In this document: positions 35,764-44,583 of the stretch, in pieces
Layout of the letters: every line of letters starts with the position of its first letter
How positions within the stretch are numbered: the stretch's first letter is position 1
IMG/VR virus record: IMGVR_UViG_3300024509_000024
Coordinates: 1 to 49,633 of that record
Origin: a virus
DNA length: 49,633 nucleotides
Strand: one strand, 5' to 3'
Position numbers and translations under genes: made by a program
The notes under the pieces: generated by a model
Databases searched by the model: none
Seen by the model: the letters and a program-made list of their open reading frames with translations, nothing else
Told to the model about the DNA's origin: nothing

Positions 35764-35771
35764 TATAAATA
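35764..35771 (+). promoter_or_regulatory. Exact T4 late promoter box TATAAATA
   Basis: Perfect match to the T4 late consensus, 23 bases before the ATG at 35795. No -35 box, as expected for the class. Confidence 0.7.
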
Positions 35772-35777
35772 ACAGAG

Positions 35778-35785
35778 TATTTAAT
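35778..35785 (-). promoter_or_regulatory. Late-type box ATTAAATA, divergent partner
   Basis: Minus-strand TAAATA core, 26 bases before ATG 35751, back to back with 35764-35771. Confidence 0.4.
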
Positions 35786-35794
35786 TCTAATTCA

Positions 35795-36211
35795 ATGAGT
35801 AAATTTGAAAAAACGTTAAGAAAGAAAGTAGGAAAGCCCCAAAATACTATTCTATTGGGATTAGGGCCTAGCGAGATTGAAACAGCATCAAACGTTTTTC
35901 AATCTGTATTTGTATTTTCTTCTATAGATCAGTCGTTTAAAAATAGAAACGTAATCTATTTTGAAAACTTTAACGATATGGCCAAATTACCGGAAGTAAA
36001 TTTTATACTTATTAATCCTGAAAATATTAAAGAAATGCCAAATATTACACCAATATTAAAAAATTCAAAACCGCTGGTTATGATACTTTCAGGGGAATAT
36101 ATACATAAACGTTTTTCAAAGTGGCTAATTGAAGAAATGCATTATGAACTAGTTGAACTCGACACTCATCGTCAACTATGGAAAAAGAAACGATTATTAG
36201 GACAATTATGA
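35795..36211 (+). CDS. Rossmann-like protein, unknown
   Basis: 138 residues, ATG 35795 without a clear ribosome site. ILLGLGPSEIETA near residue 18 is a strand-Gly-x-Gly turn; later strands VNFILINP and LVMILSGEY fit a small Rossmann-type fold. It precedes gmd with an ATGA overlap, so it may handle a nucleotide sugar or methylate a sugar, but no family is secure. Confidence 0.6.
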   Translation: MSKFEKTLRKKVGKPQNTILLGLGPSEIETASNVFQSVFVFSSIDQSFKNRNVIYFENFNDMAKLPEVNFILINPENIKEMPNITPILKNSKPLVMILSGEYIHKRFSKWLIEEMHYELVELDTHRQLWKKKRLLGQL

Positions 36212-37188
36212 AAAAGACAGCATTTGTAACAGGAATGACAGGACAAGACGGTCCATATCTTGCTAAACTTCTTCTAGAAAAAGATTATAAAGTATATGGT
36301 CTTGTAAAAAGATATTCTAATCCAAATTTAGATAATATCAAATATTTAGGTATTGAAAACGACATTGAGTTGATCACCGGCGATATTACAGACGACGGAT
36401 GTATCAACCATTTAGTTAAAAGTCTTAAACCAAATGAATTTTATAATCTTGCCGCTCAAAGTTTTGTAGGAGCAAGCTGGGACCTTAATAAATTAACCAC
36501 TGAAGTTAATGCTGTTGGCCCTTTAAATAATCTTAATGCTATTAAGCAGCATAGTCCAGAAACAAAATATTATCAAGCAAGCACTTCCGAAATGTACGGT
36601 AATAGCATTGAAATTTCCGGAGGACACCAAGACGAAACAACACCGTTCTGGCCCCGTAGTCCATACGGAGTTGCAAAATTATATGCTTACTGGATCACCG
36701 TAAATTTTAGAGAAAGTTACGGAATTCATGCTTCAAATGGAATATTGTTTAATCACGAAAGTCCTATTCGAGGTAAAGAATTTGTTACAAGAAAAATTAC
36801 AGATGGCGTAGCAAAAATTAAATGTGGCCTTGCTGACAAAATTACTTTAGGTAATTTAGATTCTAGAAGAGACTGGGGTTTTGCCGGTGATTTTGTTGAA
36901 GCTATGTGGTTAATGTTACAACAAGACGAACCGGGCGATTATGTTATTGCCACAGGAGTTCAATACACTATTGGTGATTTATTAGAACGTGCATTTAGAT
37001 ATGCAGGCATCGAAGACTGGGAAAAATATATTGAATCAGATCCAAGATTTAAGAGACCGGCAGAGCTTTATAGCCTTTGTGGAAACCCCGCTAAAGCAGA
37101 AAATGTCCTTGGGTGGAAACGTAAAACTAGTTTTGACGATCTAGTTAAAATGATGGTTGAAGCAGATATCAAACGTTATACTAAATGA
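36208..37188 (+). CDS. gmd: GDP-mannose 4,6-dehydratase
   Basis: 326 residues from ATG 36208 (ATGA overlap). TGMTGQDGPYLAKLL is the NAD(P)-binding turn; STSEMYG gives the catalytic Ser/Thr-Glu and SPYGVAK the Tyr-x3-Lys pair; NHESPIRGKEFVTRKIT is specific to Gmd. It converts GDP-mannose to GDP-4-keto-6-deoxymannose in the host cytoplasm. The next step can be done by the ColD-like enzyme encoded at 42637. Confidence 0.95.
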   Translation: MKKTAFVTGMTGQDGPYLAKLLLEKDYKVYGLVKRYSNPNLDNIKYLGIENDIELITGDITDDGCINHLVKSLKPNEFYNLAAQSFVGASWDLNKLTTEVNAVGPLNNLNAIKQHSPETKYYQASTSEMYGNSIEISGGHQDETTPFWPRSPYGVAKLYAYWITVNFRESYGIHASNGILFNHESPIRGKEFVTRKITDGVAKIKCGLADKITLGNLDSRRDWGFAGDFVEAMWLMLQQDEPGDYVIATGVQYTIGDLLERAFRYAGIEDWEKYIESDPRFKRPAELYSLCGNPAKAENVLGWKRKTSFDDLVKMMVEADIKRYTK

Positions 37189-38009
37189 CAACAAAATTTG
37201 CAGTAGTCACTACTTTTCATCAGGCTGGGTACGAAAAATACGGTCGAAGGATGATTCAAACCTTTTTAGAATCATGGCCTAAAGATGTAACCTTATATGT
37301 GTATCCTGAGAATTGTGCAGTAATTGAAACTGCTCCAAACCTCGTTGTGAGAGATTTACACTCGTCAAGTCCCGAACTAGTTGCATTTAAAGAAAAGTGG
37401 AAAAATGACCCAAAAGCCAGAGGGGAAGTAGCCATGGGACCTCCTGGACCTAAGGGAAAGATTCCCGGAATTGGTTTTCGTTGGGATGCTATTAGATTTA
37501 GTCATAAAATTTATTCGGTATGTCATGCGGCAGAAAATACCGATGCCGATATACTGCTTTGGATGGATGCTGACATGGTTTGCCATACCACACTTCCGGT
37601 GCATTTTTTAGAAAAAATGGCAGGTACTCATGTGGGTTTGGGATTTTTAGGTAGAGAAAATAAATTTACCGAATGTGGATTATATTCGATGAATTTAAGA
37701 AATCCTGCTACTCAAGAATTTTTAAAAGAATTTCAAAAGGCCTACGACACTGGCAGAATTTTCACCATGAAAGAGTGGAATGATTGTTGGGTTTTTGACG
37801 TTGTTCGAGAAGAAATTAAAAAACTTCATCCTGACTGGTATTGGTACAACTGGAGTAAGGGATTAATCAAAGGAGAAGGCCATCCGCTGGTTAATAGTCC
37901 TTGGGGTGCTTATCTCGATCACCTTAAAGGTAACCGAAAAAATACCGGAAAAAGCCTAAAAACAGATTTTATTCGTCAGCGTACTGAAAAATATTGGATT
38001 ACTCAGTAA
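37185..38009 (+). CDS. Glycosyltransferase-like protein, GT-A type
   Basis: 274 residues, four-base overlap with gmd. FAVVTTFHQAGYEKYG opens the fold; ILLWMDADMV near residue 125 is the metal-binding Asp-x-Asp. The region between has PGPKGKIPG, a likely flexible loop. Related in layout to 37999 and the C-terminal domain at 39650. Ends in an 11-base convergent overlap. Confidence 0.8.
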   Translation: MTTKFAVVTTFHQAGYEKYGRRMIQTFLESWPKDVTLYVYPENCAVIETAPNLVVRDLHSSSPELVAFKEKWKNDPKARGEVAMGPPGPKGKIPGIGFRWDAIRFSHKIYSVCHAAENTDADILLWMDADMVCHTTLPVHFLEKMAGTHVGLGFLGRENKFTECGLYSMNLRNPATQEFLKEFQKAYDTGRIFTMKEWNDCWVFDVVREEIKKLHPDWYWYNWSKGLIKGEGHPLVNSPWGAYLDHLKGNRKNTGKSLKTDFIRQRTEKYWITQ

Positions 38010-38718
38010 TTTGATATTCGTGTTTTGAATGCTTGGCTTTGTAATGATCTAAATATTCCCCAAGCACGGTATGCTTCATTGGAGTTTTGTAAGGCTTTTT
38101 AAAATCTTTGCATAAATCATTGCCTTTTGCTCCGATTTTTTCAAAAACATAACCATATACATCGTTATCGTAAAATCTTCTTAAATTTTTTGAATCTTGT
38201 TCAACAAAGTGTCTACGATACTCATTTCTAAAATTAAAAAAGTTTGGATGTTTTGTGTTTACAGCAGAAAAACCAGTCTCAGGAACAAACCATCTACCAG
38301 GAGTTCCGTCTTTAGCTGACAAATATGTAACTCCCATGTGAGTGCTAAGAACATTGTCAGGTAAAACTGATTTTAACAAGTCTAAAGGAAGTTTTTTCTT
38401 TGTAATAACATCGGCGTCTAACCAAATAATTCGATCAGCATCGCTGTTAAACATTGCGTGTATAAAACTAAAAGATTTTTTAGCAAATTTTCTTTCTTGA
38501 CCGCCTATACCTTTAGTATTTTGAAAAATTTCATATGCAGGGTCTAATTCTTTAAAGTCTATTTGTTTAATTCGGTTTATGTTTGGTAATTGAAACTCTT
38601 CGACATAGCAAGTCAGTGTTAATTCTTCTGGCCAATATGTTAACCAAGACTCTACAGAGTCTCTTCCGATGAGATTATAATAATATTCGTTGAAACTTGT
38701 TATAACTTCTATTTTCAT
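37999..38718 (-). CDS. Glycosyltransferase-like protein, GT-A type
   Basis: 239 residues from ATG 38718 (nine codons inside the longer frame). IEVITSFNEYYYNLIG starts the first strand, RIIWLDADV carries the Asp-x-Asp. KHTVLGEYLDHYKAKHSK near the end parallels GAYLDHLKG in the 37185 protein, showing the two are related despite opposite orientation. Acceptor unknown. Confidence 0.8.
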   Translation of the reverse strand: MKIEVITSFNEYYYNLIGRDSVESWLTYWPEELTLTCYVEEFQLPNINRIKQIDFKELDPAYEIFQNTKGIGGQERKFAKKSFSFIHAMFNSDADRIIWLDADVITKKKLPLDLLKSVLPDNVLSTHMGVTYLSAKDGTPGRWFVPETGFSAVNTKHPNFFNFRNEYRRHFVEQDSKNLRRFYDNDVYGYVFEKIGAKGNDLCKDFKKPYKTPMKHTVLGEYLDHYKAKHSKHEYQITE

Positions 38719-39653
38719 ACATACTTTCTCATATGAGACCAACATTCCCCGTTGGTAATTTCTTCAAAGTTCCAATGGAACATAGCCAACCGTTCTACCC
38801 ATTTTTGTCTGTCTGGTAAATTAGGATTTTCAATGTCAGATAAATTCATATTTGAAATTTCTGCACACTGACTTTTTTCAGGATCGGTGACAAAAATAGG
38901 ATATCCTTCAATTGCGGCTCCTACGGTTGGACTTGAATTATAATTTACCACAGCCCAGCAATTTTTTAAATCATGTTCTAGTGTTGTGCCTGGTTGTGAT
39001 AACCTAATATTGTTATTTTTGTGACCAAGTTTTTTTATCAAGTTTTGAGGACTTAAATAATCTTTTGAGCCTTTGTCACCTGGATGTGCTCTTAATACAA
39101 TTTCTCTATCAGTGTATTTTCTAATCTCTTTTAAGGTTGCTGCGGTCCATTCTACCACATCATATCCACCCATCGACCATCCGCCATTTCGTTGTAAACA
39201 AAATAAAATGTGATTTCCTGTAGTGCGATAGTCTTTTAAAGATAAATTTAAATTTTTAGAAAGAGTTATCCAACGTTGAGGATCAATTTCTTTATCGCAA
39301 TACTCTCCTGTATTAGGAAATATTCCGTTAAAACTATATCTTAAATAATGTTTAGGATTTGTATTATCTTTATATAAAAATAAATTACTATCTGCCAATA
39401 AAACTTTTTTATTTGCATTAAGTTGATAATCAATGATTTTTCTTCTAAATTCTAAATGTGCAGTTCCTTTAGATCCTGCATGAACCCATCCTATGCTCAT
39501 ACCTACGTCAGCAGGAACAACTCGCATGTCGGTCACAAGTTCAACTTCGTCACCGTATTTTTGAACCCCAGTGGCATATAATTTTAAAATTTCTCCTTTT
39601 TCAACATTTTTGTTGTTAGGAGGAATACAAGCTAGGTATGCTGCAAATTTCAT
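38715..39653 (-). CDS. KpsC/LpsZ-like surface-glycan protein (paralog 2)
   Basis: 312 residues. RKYTDREIVLRAHPGDKG and CWAVVNYNSSPTVGAAIEGYPIFV match the paralog at 34912 motif for motif, as does WVERLAMFHWNFEEIT near the end. It is longer by an N-terminal segment. Four-base overlaps join it to the GT genes on both sides. Confidence 0.75.
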   Translation of the reverse strand: MKFAAYLACIPPNNKNVEKGEILKLYATGVQKYGDEVELVTDMRVVPADVGMSIGWVHAGSKGTAHLEFRRKIIDYQLNANKKVLLADSNLFLYKDNTNPKHYLRYSFNGIFPNTGEYCDKEIDPQRWITLSKNLNLSLKDYRTTGNHILFCLQRNGGWSMGGYDVVEWTAATLKEIRKYTDREIVLRAHPGDKGSKDYLSPQNLIKKLGHKNNNIRLSQPGTTLEHDLKNCWAVVNYNSSPTVGAAIEGYPIFVTDPEKSQCAEISNMNLSDIENPNLPDRQKWVERLAMFHWNFEEITNGECWSHMRKYV

Positions 39654-41077
39654 TTATTAGTATTTTTAATTAAAAGTTCTTTATTTAGAATACCAATGTG
39701 ATGATGAAAATATTCATTCAACGGGCTGTACTTAATGGAAAATTCATTTTTTCGTTCATCGGCGCCATTGAGTTGCCACTTATCTGCTGTATCGCAATAA
39801 GAACCAATTCCATATTTTCCTATTAAAGACCCTAGCATATGATTATCGTATATTTGCCTTTGTTGATAAATTTGTCCATTATACCAACCAGTAGAATATT
39901 CTCTAATAAATGCCGGAAATGCTTCGTGTTTTGTATTAAACGCAACAATTCCAGTTTCTAAATCTAACCCCGTACCAGGAATTAATGTTGCACATACTCG
40001 AGCGCCGGGGCTCAGTAATTCTTTTGCTTTTGAGAAAGATAAGGGACGTTTAACAGAAATATCAGCGTCTAACCAAACTACAAGACCACCAAATTTTCTT
40101 GCTGCCCATACCTGTACACGACTCTTTTTCCAGAATCTATCTGCTTTAGTTCCTCCCATTGCTTCTTGAACCCAAGGGTCCTGTGTATTAGCAACATCTT
40201 TCCAGAACATAAAATTTTTACCAAATCCTAGATCTACAGGTTTGTCATCCCAAACAAAAACAACATCGCCCGGTAATGTATTTCTCCAAGATGCAAGTGT
40301 AATACTACCTACTTCGTTAAAATAATCTCTAGAAAGACTAGTAACAAACGTCAATGGAGGACGAGGCTTAGAACCAAATTCTAATCCCAACTCATTAGCA
40401 TAATCAATTAAGTATTGATACCATACATTTTTATATAAACAATCCATGTAATGGGGGAACCAAGGTCCGCCCTCAGTCCAGTGGTATGCAACAGGCTTTC
40501 CGTCTTTTGTTTCATCATTCCATCCGACAAGAAAATTATATTTTGTTGAAACAGAACCAATCTCGTGATCCTGTAACCATTGGAACCTATGTAAAAATTG
40601 TCCTGTTTGAGAATTTACCACCTCTGGTGTTAATGCTCTGTTTGATGGATGCTCACAATTCCATAAAATCATCGAACTCCAGTTCTTTCTTGGATACTGG
40701 GCCTGTTGTTTGTTGTCCATCTTTACGGTATTTGTTGGTTGATGATTATGTTGAACAACCATTACAGCATATTTTGGATCTGCTTGAGCAAATAATTCTG
40801 ATATGTTACCGTCCCAAACAAAATCACAATCGCAGAATAAAGCCCAACCTTTGTATTTTTGTAAAGATGGCACTAAAAATCTAGTAAATGTAAATTCGGT
40901 GCTTCCTAAAGAATCGACATCTCTTGTATATAGACCGTCTCGTCTTAATTGGTCCTGTTTTAAAGGCTTAACAATAGCATCAGGTGTATTTTTATAGATT
41001 GAAAATTCGCATACCTTATATGCAATATCTTCTCTAGAATCGTAACCGATATAAACAGGTAAAAAATCAAAATTCAT
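39650..41077 (-). CDS. Two-domain glycosyltransferase
   Basis: 475 residues, two GT-A-like domains in tandem. Domain 1 (about 5-235) has FCDCDFVW; domain 2 (about 243-470) has LVVWLDADI and ends EYFHHHIG, parallel to the ends of the neighbouring single-domain enzymes. The fusion would let one protein add two sugars or couple two acceptors. Overlaps on both sides suggest co-translation. Confidence 0.82.
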   Translation of the reverse strand: MNFDFLPVYIGYDSREDIAYKVCEFSIYKNTPDAIVKPLKQDQLRRDGLYTRDVDSLGSTEFTFTRFLVPSLQKYKGWALFCDCDFVWDGNISELFAQADPKYAVMVVQHNHQPTNTVKMDNKQQAQYPRKNWSSMILWNCEHPSNRALTPEVVNSQTGQFLHRFQWLQDHEIGSVSTKYNFLVGWNDETKDGKPVAYHWTEGGPWFPHYMDCLYKNVWYQYLIDYANELGLEFGSKPRPPLTFVTSLSRDYFNEVGSITLASWRNTLPGDVVFVWDDKPVDLGFGKNFMFWKDVANTQDPWVQEAMGGTKADRFWKKSRVQVWAARKFGGLVVWLDADISVKRPLSFSKAKELLSPGARVCATLIPGTGLDLETGIVAFNTKHEAFPAFIREYSTGWYNGQIYQQRQIYDNHMLGSLIGKYGIGSYCDTADKWQLNGADERKNEFSIKYSPLNEYFHHHIGILNKELLIKNTNK

Positions 41078-41882
41078 TTAACATTCTCCAGGCTGCGCCA
41101 TTTTTTAATTCATCAATGTGATATTGTCCGTAGGCTAAATGGCAAGCCCATGCATATACTTTATCTTTGTCGGGATAGTACGGAGTTTCGATTTGACTCA
41201 AATCTTGTGATGCAACAGGAGAAGCTGCATGTGTAGGTGCTAGCGTAAATGCAGGATATCCGTATAAAATTGCTTCGGTTGCTGAATTTGAATTATATGT
41301 AACTAACGCATGAACATCGTCATCAAGTGCTTCTTTTAACGTATTTGTAAGTACACGATCTGTTCTGCTTTTAACTCGTTGGCGTACAACAATTTCTCTA
41401 TCTGTATATTGTTTAAGAGTATAGATAGTATCGTTGATCCATTCTTCTAAATCAATATTATAAAACTTACAAGGTTTTTCATCAGGGGCTGCAATAAGAA
41501 TTTTTTTGCCGCCTTTTTTCCAATTGTGAATAGGAATTCCTAATTTTCTAAATCTATCGTCTGGCCTTTGAATTATAGTATTTCCGTGTTGTATATCGTT
41601 TTTAACAATCCTATGCCAATATTTCCAACCCATGGGATTTAATGCACTTTTTTGATTACCCATATATCCGGTATCCATAAAATAAAAATCTCTATTATCA
41701 AACCAACAACGTTGCATGATTTTTTTCTTAAGAATACCTCTAAGGACAATGGGGTCTCTGCTGTGCTCATATATAAAATCATCTGTGTTTATCACTCGAC
41801 CATTAGCGCCAAGTGCAAACATGTTGATATATTCATCTTGTCCGTCTTTACTAAGAAAGATCCAATTGGTCATCTGTTTCAT
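41067..41882 (-). CDS. KpsC/LpsZ-like surface-glycan protein (paralog 3)
   Basis: 271 residues. LKQYTDREIVVRQRVKSR, then VHALVTYNSNSATEAILYGYPAFT, corresponds to paralogs 1 and 2, but the Arg-Pro-His-Pro element is changed to Arg-Gln-Arg. The shared end WACHLAYGQYHIDEL is kept. The altered motif may mean a different sugar or a lost activity. Confidence 0.72.
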   Translation of the reverse strand: MKQMTNWIFLSKDGQDEYINMFALGANGRVINTDDFIYEHSRDPIVLRGILKKKIMQRCWFDNRDFYFMDTGYMGNQKSALNPMGWKYWHRIVKNDIQHGNTIIQRPDDRFRKLGIPIHNWKKGGKKILIAAPDEKPCKFYNIDLEEWINDTIYTLKQYTDREIVVRQRVKSRTDRVLTNTLKEALDDDVHALVTYNSNSATEAILYGYPAFTLAPTHAASPVASQDLSQIETPYYPDKDKVYAWACHLAYGQYHIDELKNGAAWRMLNEF

Positions 41883-42640
41883 TGTCTTTCTATATCATCT
41901 TCAATGCATTGTTCACCGTATTGAATTTCAACAACTTTCACAGGAACATCAAACGGATTAGTAAGTTGATGCCACTCGTTAACTGGTACTTTGTACTCAA
42001 CGTGCTTTCTTAAATGAACGCTAGGCATAGCGTAACCGCTGTTCATTAGTCTGTTTACTTCTGCTTCACCGTCGCTGACTATCCAGTATTCTGCTCTTAA
42101 TTTATGTCGTTGCATACTTAATTTTTTTCCAGGATCAACGGTTAGTTCTTTTACTTTCATTCCTGGTACTTCGTGCAAGACACGATAATATCCCCACGGA
42201 CGTTCGGTCTTTGGTGCTTTCCATTCTTGTAAAATCCATGAGCTAGAATTCATCTTATGTTCGCCGCCAACTCCAAATACAAATTCTAAATTATCGTCTT
42301 TAATATCCATTTCGGGAATATTAGCATTTGTTCTATCACCGCCGTTAGCAAATATAATTTTATCGTTGGGATAAATTTCACGAACTTTTCTAATAGCATC
42401 TTTAGCTGAACCGTCGTCGTCGTTAAAATTAATAACTCGAGATACATTTGTTAAAGCGCCTAATATGCTTGAACGTTCTTCCCAAGGCATAAATTCTTGA
42501 CCTTTTTTTCTTCTTAACCATGCATCGGAATTTGCACCAACAACTAGAACATCACCTAATTTTTTAGCTTCATTAATATAAGCAATATGGCCAGAATGAA
42601 TAGGATCAAATCCTCCAGTAACTAACACTATATTTTTCAT
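41879..42640 (-). CDS. Cytidylyltransferase fused to a phosphomannose-isomerase cupin
   Basis: 253 residues. Domain 1 (1-135): GGFDPIHSGHIAYI with the His-x-Gly-His nucleotide site and NSDAWLRRKKG, as in RfaE/TagD-type nucleotidyltransferases. Domain 2 (145-253): ERPWGYYRVL, PGKKLSMQRHKLRAEYWIV and HQLTNPFDVPVKVVEIQYG, the type II phosphomannose-isomerase cupin normally found at the end of ManC. The two activities would give an activated sugar and a mannose phosphate precursor. Unusual pairing; substrate unknown. Confidence 0.85.
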   Translation of the reverse strand: MKNIVLVTGGFDPIHSGHIAYINEAKKLGDVLVVGANSDAWLRRKKGQEFMPWEERSSILGALTNVSRVINFNDDDGSAKDAIRKVREIYPNDKIIFANGGDRTNANIPEMDIKDDNLEFVFGVGGEHKMNSSSWILQEWKAPKTERPWGYYRVLHEVPGMKVKELTVDPGKKLSMQRHKLRAEYWIVSDGEAEVNRLMNSGYAMPSVHLRKHVEYKVPVNEWHQLTNPFDVPVKVVEIQYGEQCIEDDIERQ

Positions 42641-43821
42641 TTTAGTCCTTTCAAAATAGTTTCTAGTAATAGTAAATCGTTGTCATTAACAAAATGATTG
42701 TTTCCAATATAAACACCAACATCGTGTAATATGTCGGCATTATGAGGGCTGTCTGTTTCAATATTATATTTTTTTAAAAATGGATGTTTTAATAAATTTC
42801 CACTTACTACAGGCCGATATTCGATGCCGTGTTTTTTAAATTCGTCTAATAGTGTTATATATGTTTCTTTACTTTTACAAATAAAAGGAAAACAGAAACT
42901 ACTATTAGTTTCATCTTCTTTAGGAAAAAAGAATTTATCAGGATATTGTTTAATAATTTTTAAATATTTTTTAAAATTTTCTTTACGGATATGAATCATG
43001 CTATCCAATCTTTTTAGTTGTGACATACCTAAAATTGCAGGTAACTCATGATTTCTAAAATTATATCCGTCTGTCATAAACAGAAAACTAGGAGGCAAGT
43101 TTGGATATTCATCTTGATATTTTTTAAAATATTCGGGAGATCCTTCTCTAGCTAGACCGTGACTTCTTTTTAATCTCATCAATTCATATAATTCTTGATT
43201 GTTTGTGGAAATCATTCCTCCCTCAACGGTAGTCATGTGATGGCCGAAATAAAAGCTAAAAGTTGCCCCTAAAGAATCTGAACCTCTTTTTTTGTTATTA
43301 GGATCGCAAACACCGTGTGATTCGCAAATGTCTTCTAGTATGAGCGCATCTGGAAATATTTCTTTGTATTTTTCTATTTCAGCATCTAAGCCCAACAGAT
43401 GTGTGACAAATATTATTTTAATGTCTTTATGTTTATTTTTTAATTTTTTTAACTTTTCAACATCGTAACTAAAAGTTGATAAATCAATATCTGCAAAGAT
43501 TGGTTTAAATCCAGTTTGAATTACTGGGGCAACGTTTGTGACCCATGTACACGCAGGAACTAAAACTTTATCCCCGTCTTTAAAATTATATAACTCTTTA
43601 ATAGCAGATAATAATAATAAATTTGCTGTGCTGCCAGACGAAACAAATAAAGAATATTTAGAACCTAACCATTCATTCCACTGAGCCTCAAATAATTTTA
43701 CTTTTTCTCCGTTAGTGAATTTTTTTGAAGTTAAAATGAACTTGATCATTTTAAATTTGTCTGGCCAAGTAATTGTATCTTTCATTAAAGGCCATTTTAG
43801 TATTGGTGGTTTATTGATCAT
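42637..43821 (-). CDS. colD: DegT-family sugar enzyme, ColD-type dehydratase
   Basis: 394 residues. GSTANLLLLSA near 63 and EDICESHG near 163 are DegT-family PLP-site motifs. In FSFYFGHHMTTVEGG the usual PLP Lys is replaced by His (His 194). This replacement marks ColD, which removes the 3-hydroxyl of GDP-4-keto-6-deoxymannose instead of transaminating. The Gmd gene in the same island makes that substrate. RfbH also has the His, but it works with an iron-sulfur cluster on CDP-sugars and its Cys motif is not seen. Confidence 0.85.
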   Translation of the reverse strand: MINKPPILKWPLMKDTITWPDKFKMIKFILTSKKFTNGEKVKLFEAQWNEWLGSKYSLFVSSGSTANLLLLSAIKELYNFKDGDKVLVPACTWVTNVAPVIQTGFKPIFADIDLSTFSYDVEKLKKLKNKHKDIKIIFVTHLLGLDAEIEKYKEIFPDALILEDICESHGVCDPNNKKRGSDSLGATFSFYFGHHMTTVEGGMISTNNQELYELMRLKRSHGLAREGSPEYFKKYQDEYPNLPPSFLFMTDGYNFRNHELPAILGMSQLKRLDSMIHIRKENFKKYLKIIKQYPDKFFFPKEDETNSSFCFPFICKSKETYITLLDEFKKHGIEYRPVVSGNLLKHPFLKKYNIETDSPHNADILHDVGVYIGNNHFVNDNDLLLLETILKGLK

Positions 43822-44539
43822 GGTAACAAATTGCCGTATGGTTTATATAAATTTCCGAGTAGCCGCGAAGATGAAATTCTTCGCAAATAATTGAAGTATC
43901 GCAATCAAATTTTTTAAATCTTTCATTAAACCAGCCGTACCGTGCACCGTCCTGAAATGGTTTTGCATCAAATAAGCATACTCCGTTACATGTTGAATAA
44001 TATTTTCCAAAAGGAGTAATATCCCAATCTTTATGTAATTTTCCTCTGTCTTCGTCGGCGTGTCTTCGTGTAGCCCAAACATCATATAATTTTCCGTTTG
44101 TTCCTTTTGAAACCATTGATACAATATCAACTTTTGTTAAATTATATGTTTCTTGAAAATTTAAAATTTTTTCAACATCTTGTAGATCAAATCTCATATC
44201 GGATTCAATATCTAATATATGATCTACATTGTTAAGAAAATTTTTTGCTTCGATTGCTTTATTTCTTGCTGCTGCTAAATTTTTTACACGCTGTTCATCT
44301 TTAACAGAATGAAAAAATTCTGTTCCTATATTTTCGCAGATAATAGAAAAATCTTTAGCGAAGGACCAATCTAAATTATTCAATTTAATTTTGGTATCAT
44401 CAGTTGAATCGTTTTCATACAAAGAAATATAAAAATTATAATTAGGAAAATGCTCAACTATTGATTTTATTTGAGAATAATATTGTTCTATTTTTTGACT
44501 AGAATTTCTAAAAATAGTGTATATCAAAATGTTTTTCAT
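43811..44539 (-). CDS. Glycosyltransferase-like protein
   Basis: 242 residues. LYENDSTDDT, then LAAARNKAIEAK and HILDIESDMRF, follow the GT-A order of donor loop, Ala-Arg-Asn helix and acidic metal site; overall it is like CAP59-type mannosyltransferases. An exact minus-strand TATAAATA ends four bases before the ATG, so the transcript is nearly leaderless. Confidence 0.75.
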   Translation of the reverse strand: MKNILIYTIFRNSSQKIEQYYSQIKSIVEHFPNYNFYISLYENDSTDDTKIKLNNLDWSFAKDFSIICENIGTEFFHSVKDEQRVKNLAAARNKAIEAKNFLNNVDHILDIESDMRFDLQDVEKILNFQETYNLTKVDIVSMVSKGTNGKLYDVWATRRHADEDRGKLHKDWDITPFGKYYSTCNGVCLFDAKPFQDGARYGWFNERFKKFDCDTSIICEEFHLRGYSEIYINHTAICYHDQ

Positions 44540-44543
44540 GAAC

Positions 44544-44551
44544 TATTTATA
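44544..44551 (-). promoter_or_regulatory. Exact T4 late promoter box TATAAATA
   Basis: Minus-strand match to the full consensus, four bases from the ATG at 44539. Confidence 0.6.
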
Positions 44552-44552
44552 A

Positions 44553-44560
44553 AATAAATA
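44553..44560 (+). promoter_or_regulatory. Late-type box AATAAATA, divergent partner
   Basis: One mismatch to TATAAATA, 23 bases before ATG 44584, with AAGGA between. Back to back with 44544-44551. Confidence 0.45.
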
Positions 44561-44583
44561 TTTGGCATTTTAAGGATTAGAAT

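Noticed and set aside
40486-40884. 132-codon plus-strand open frame
   Set aside because: Lies inside the two-domain glycosyltransferase and lacks a start signal.
42637-43821. Perosamine synthase (aminotransferase)
   Set aside because: The essential PLP lysine is replaced by histidine, which rules out ordinary transamination.
43843-44130. 95-codon minus-strand frame within the 43811 gene
   Set aside because: Alternate frame of a glycosyltransferase-like gene without its own start signal.
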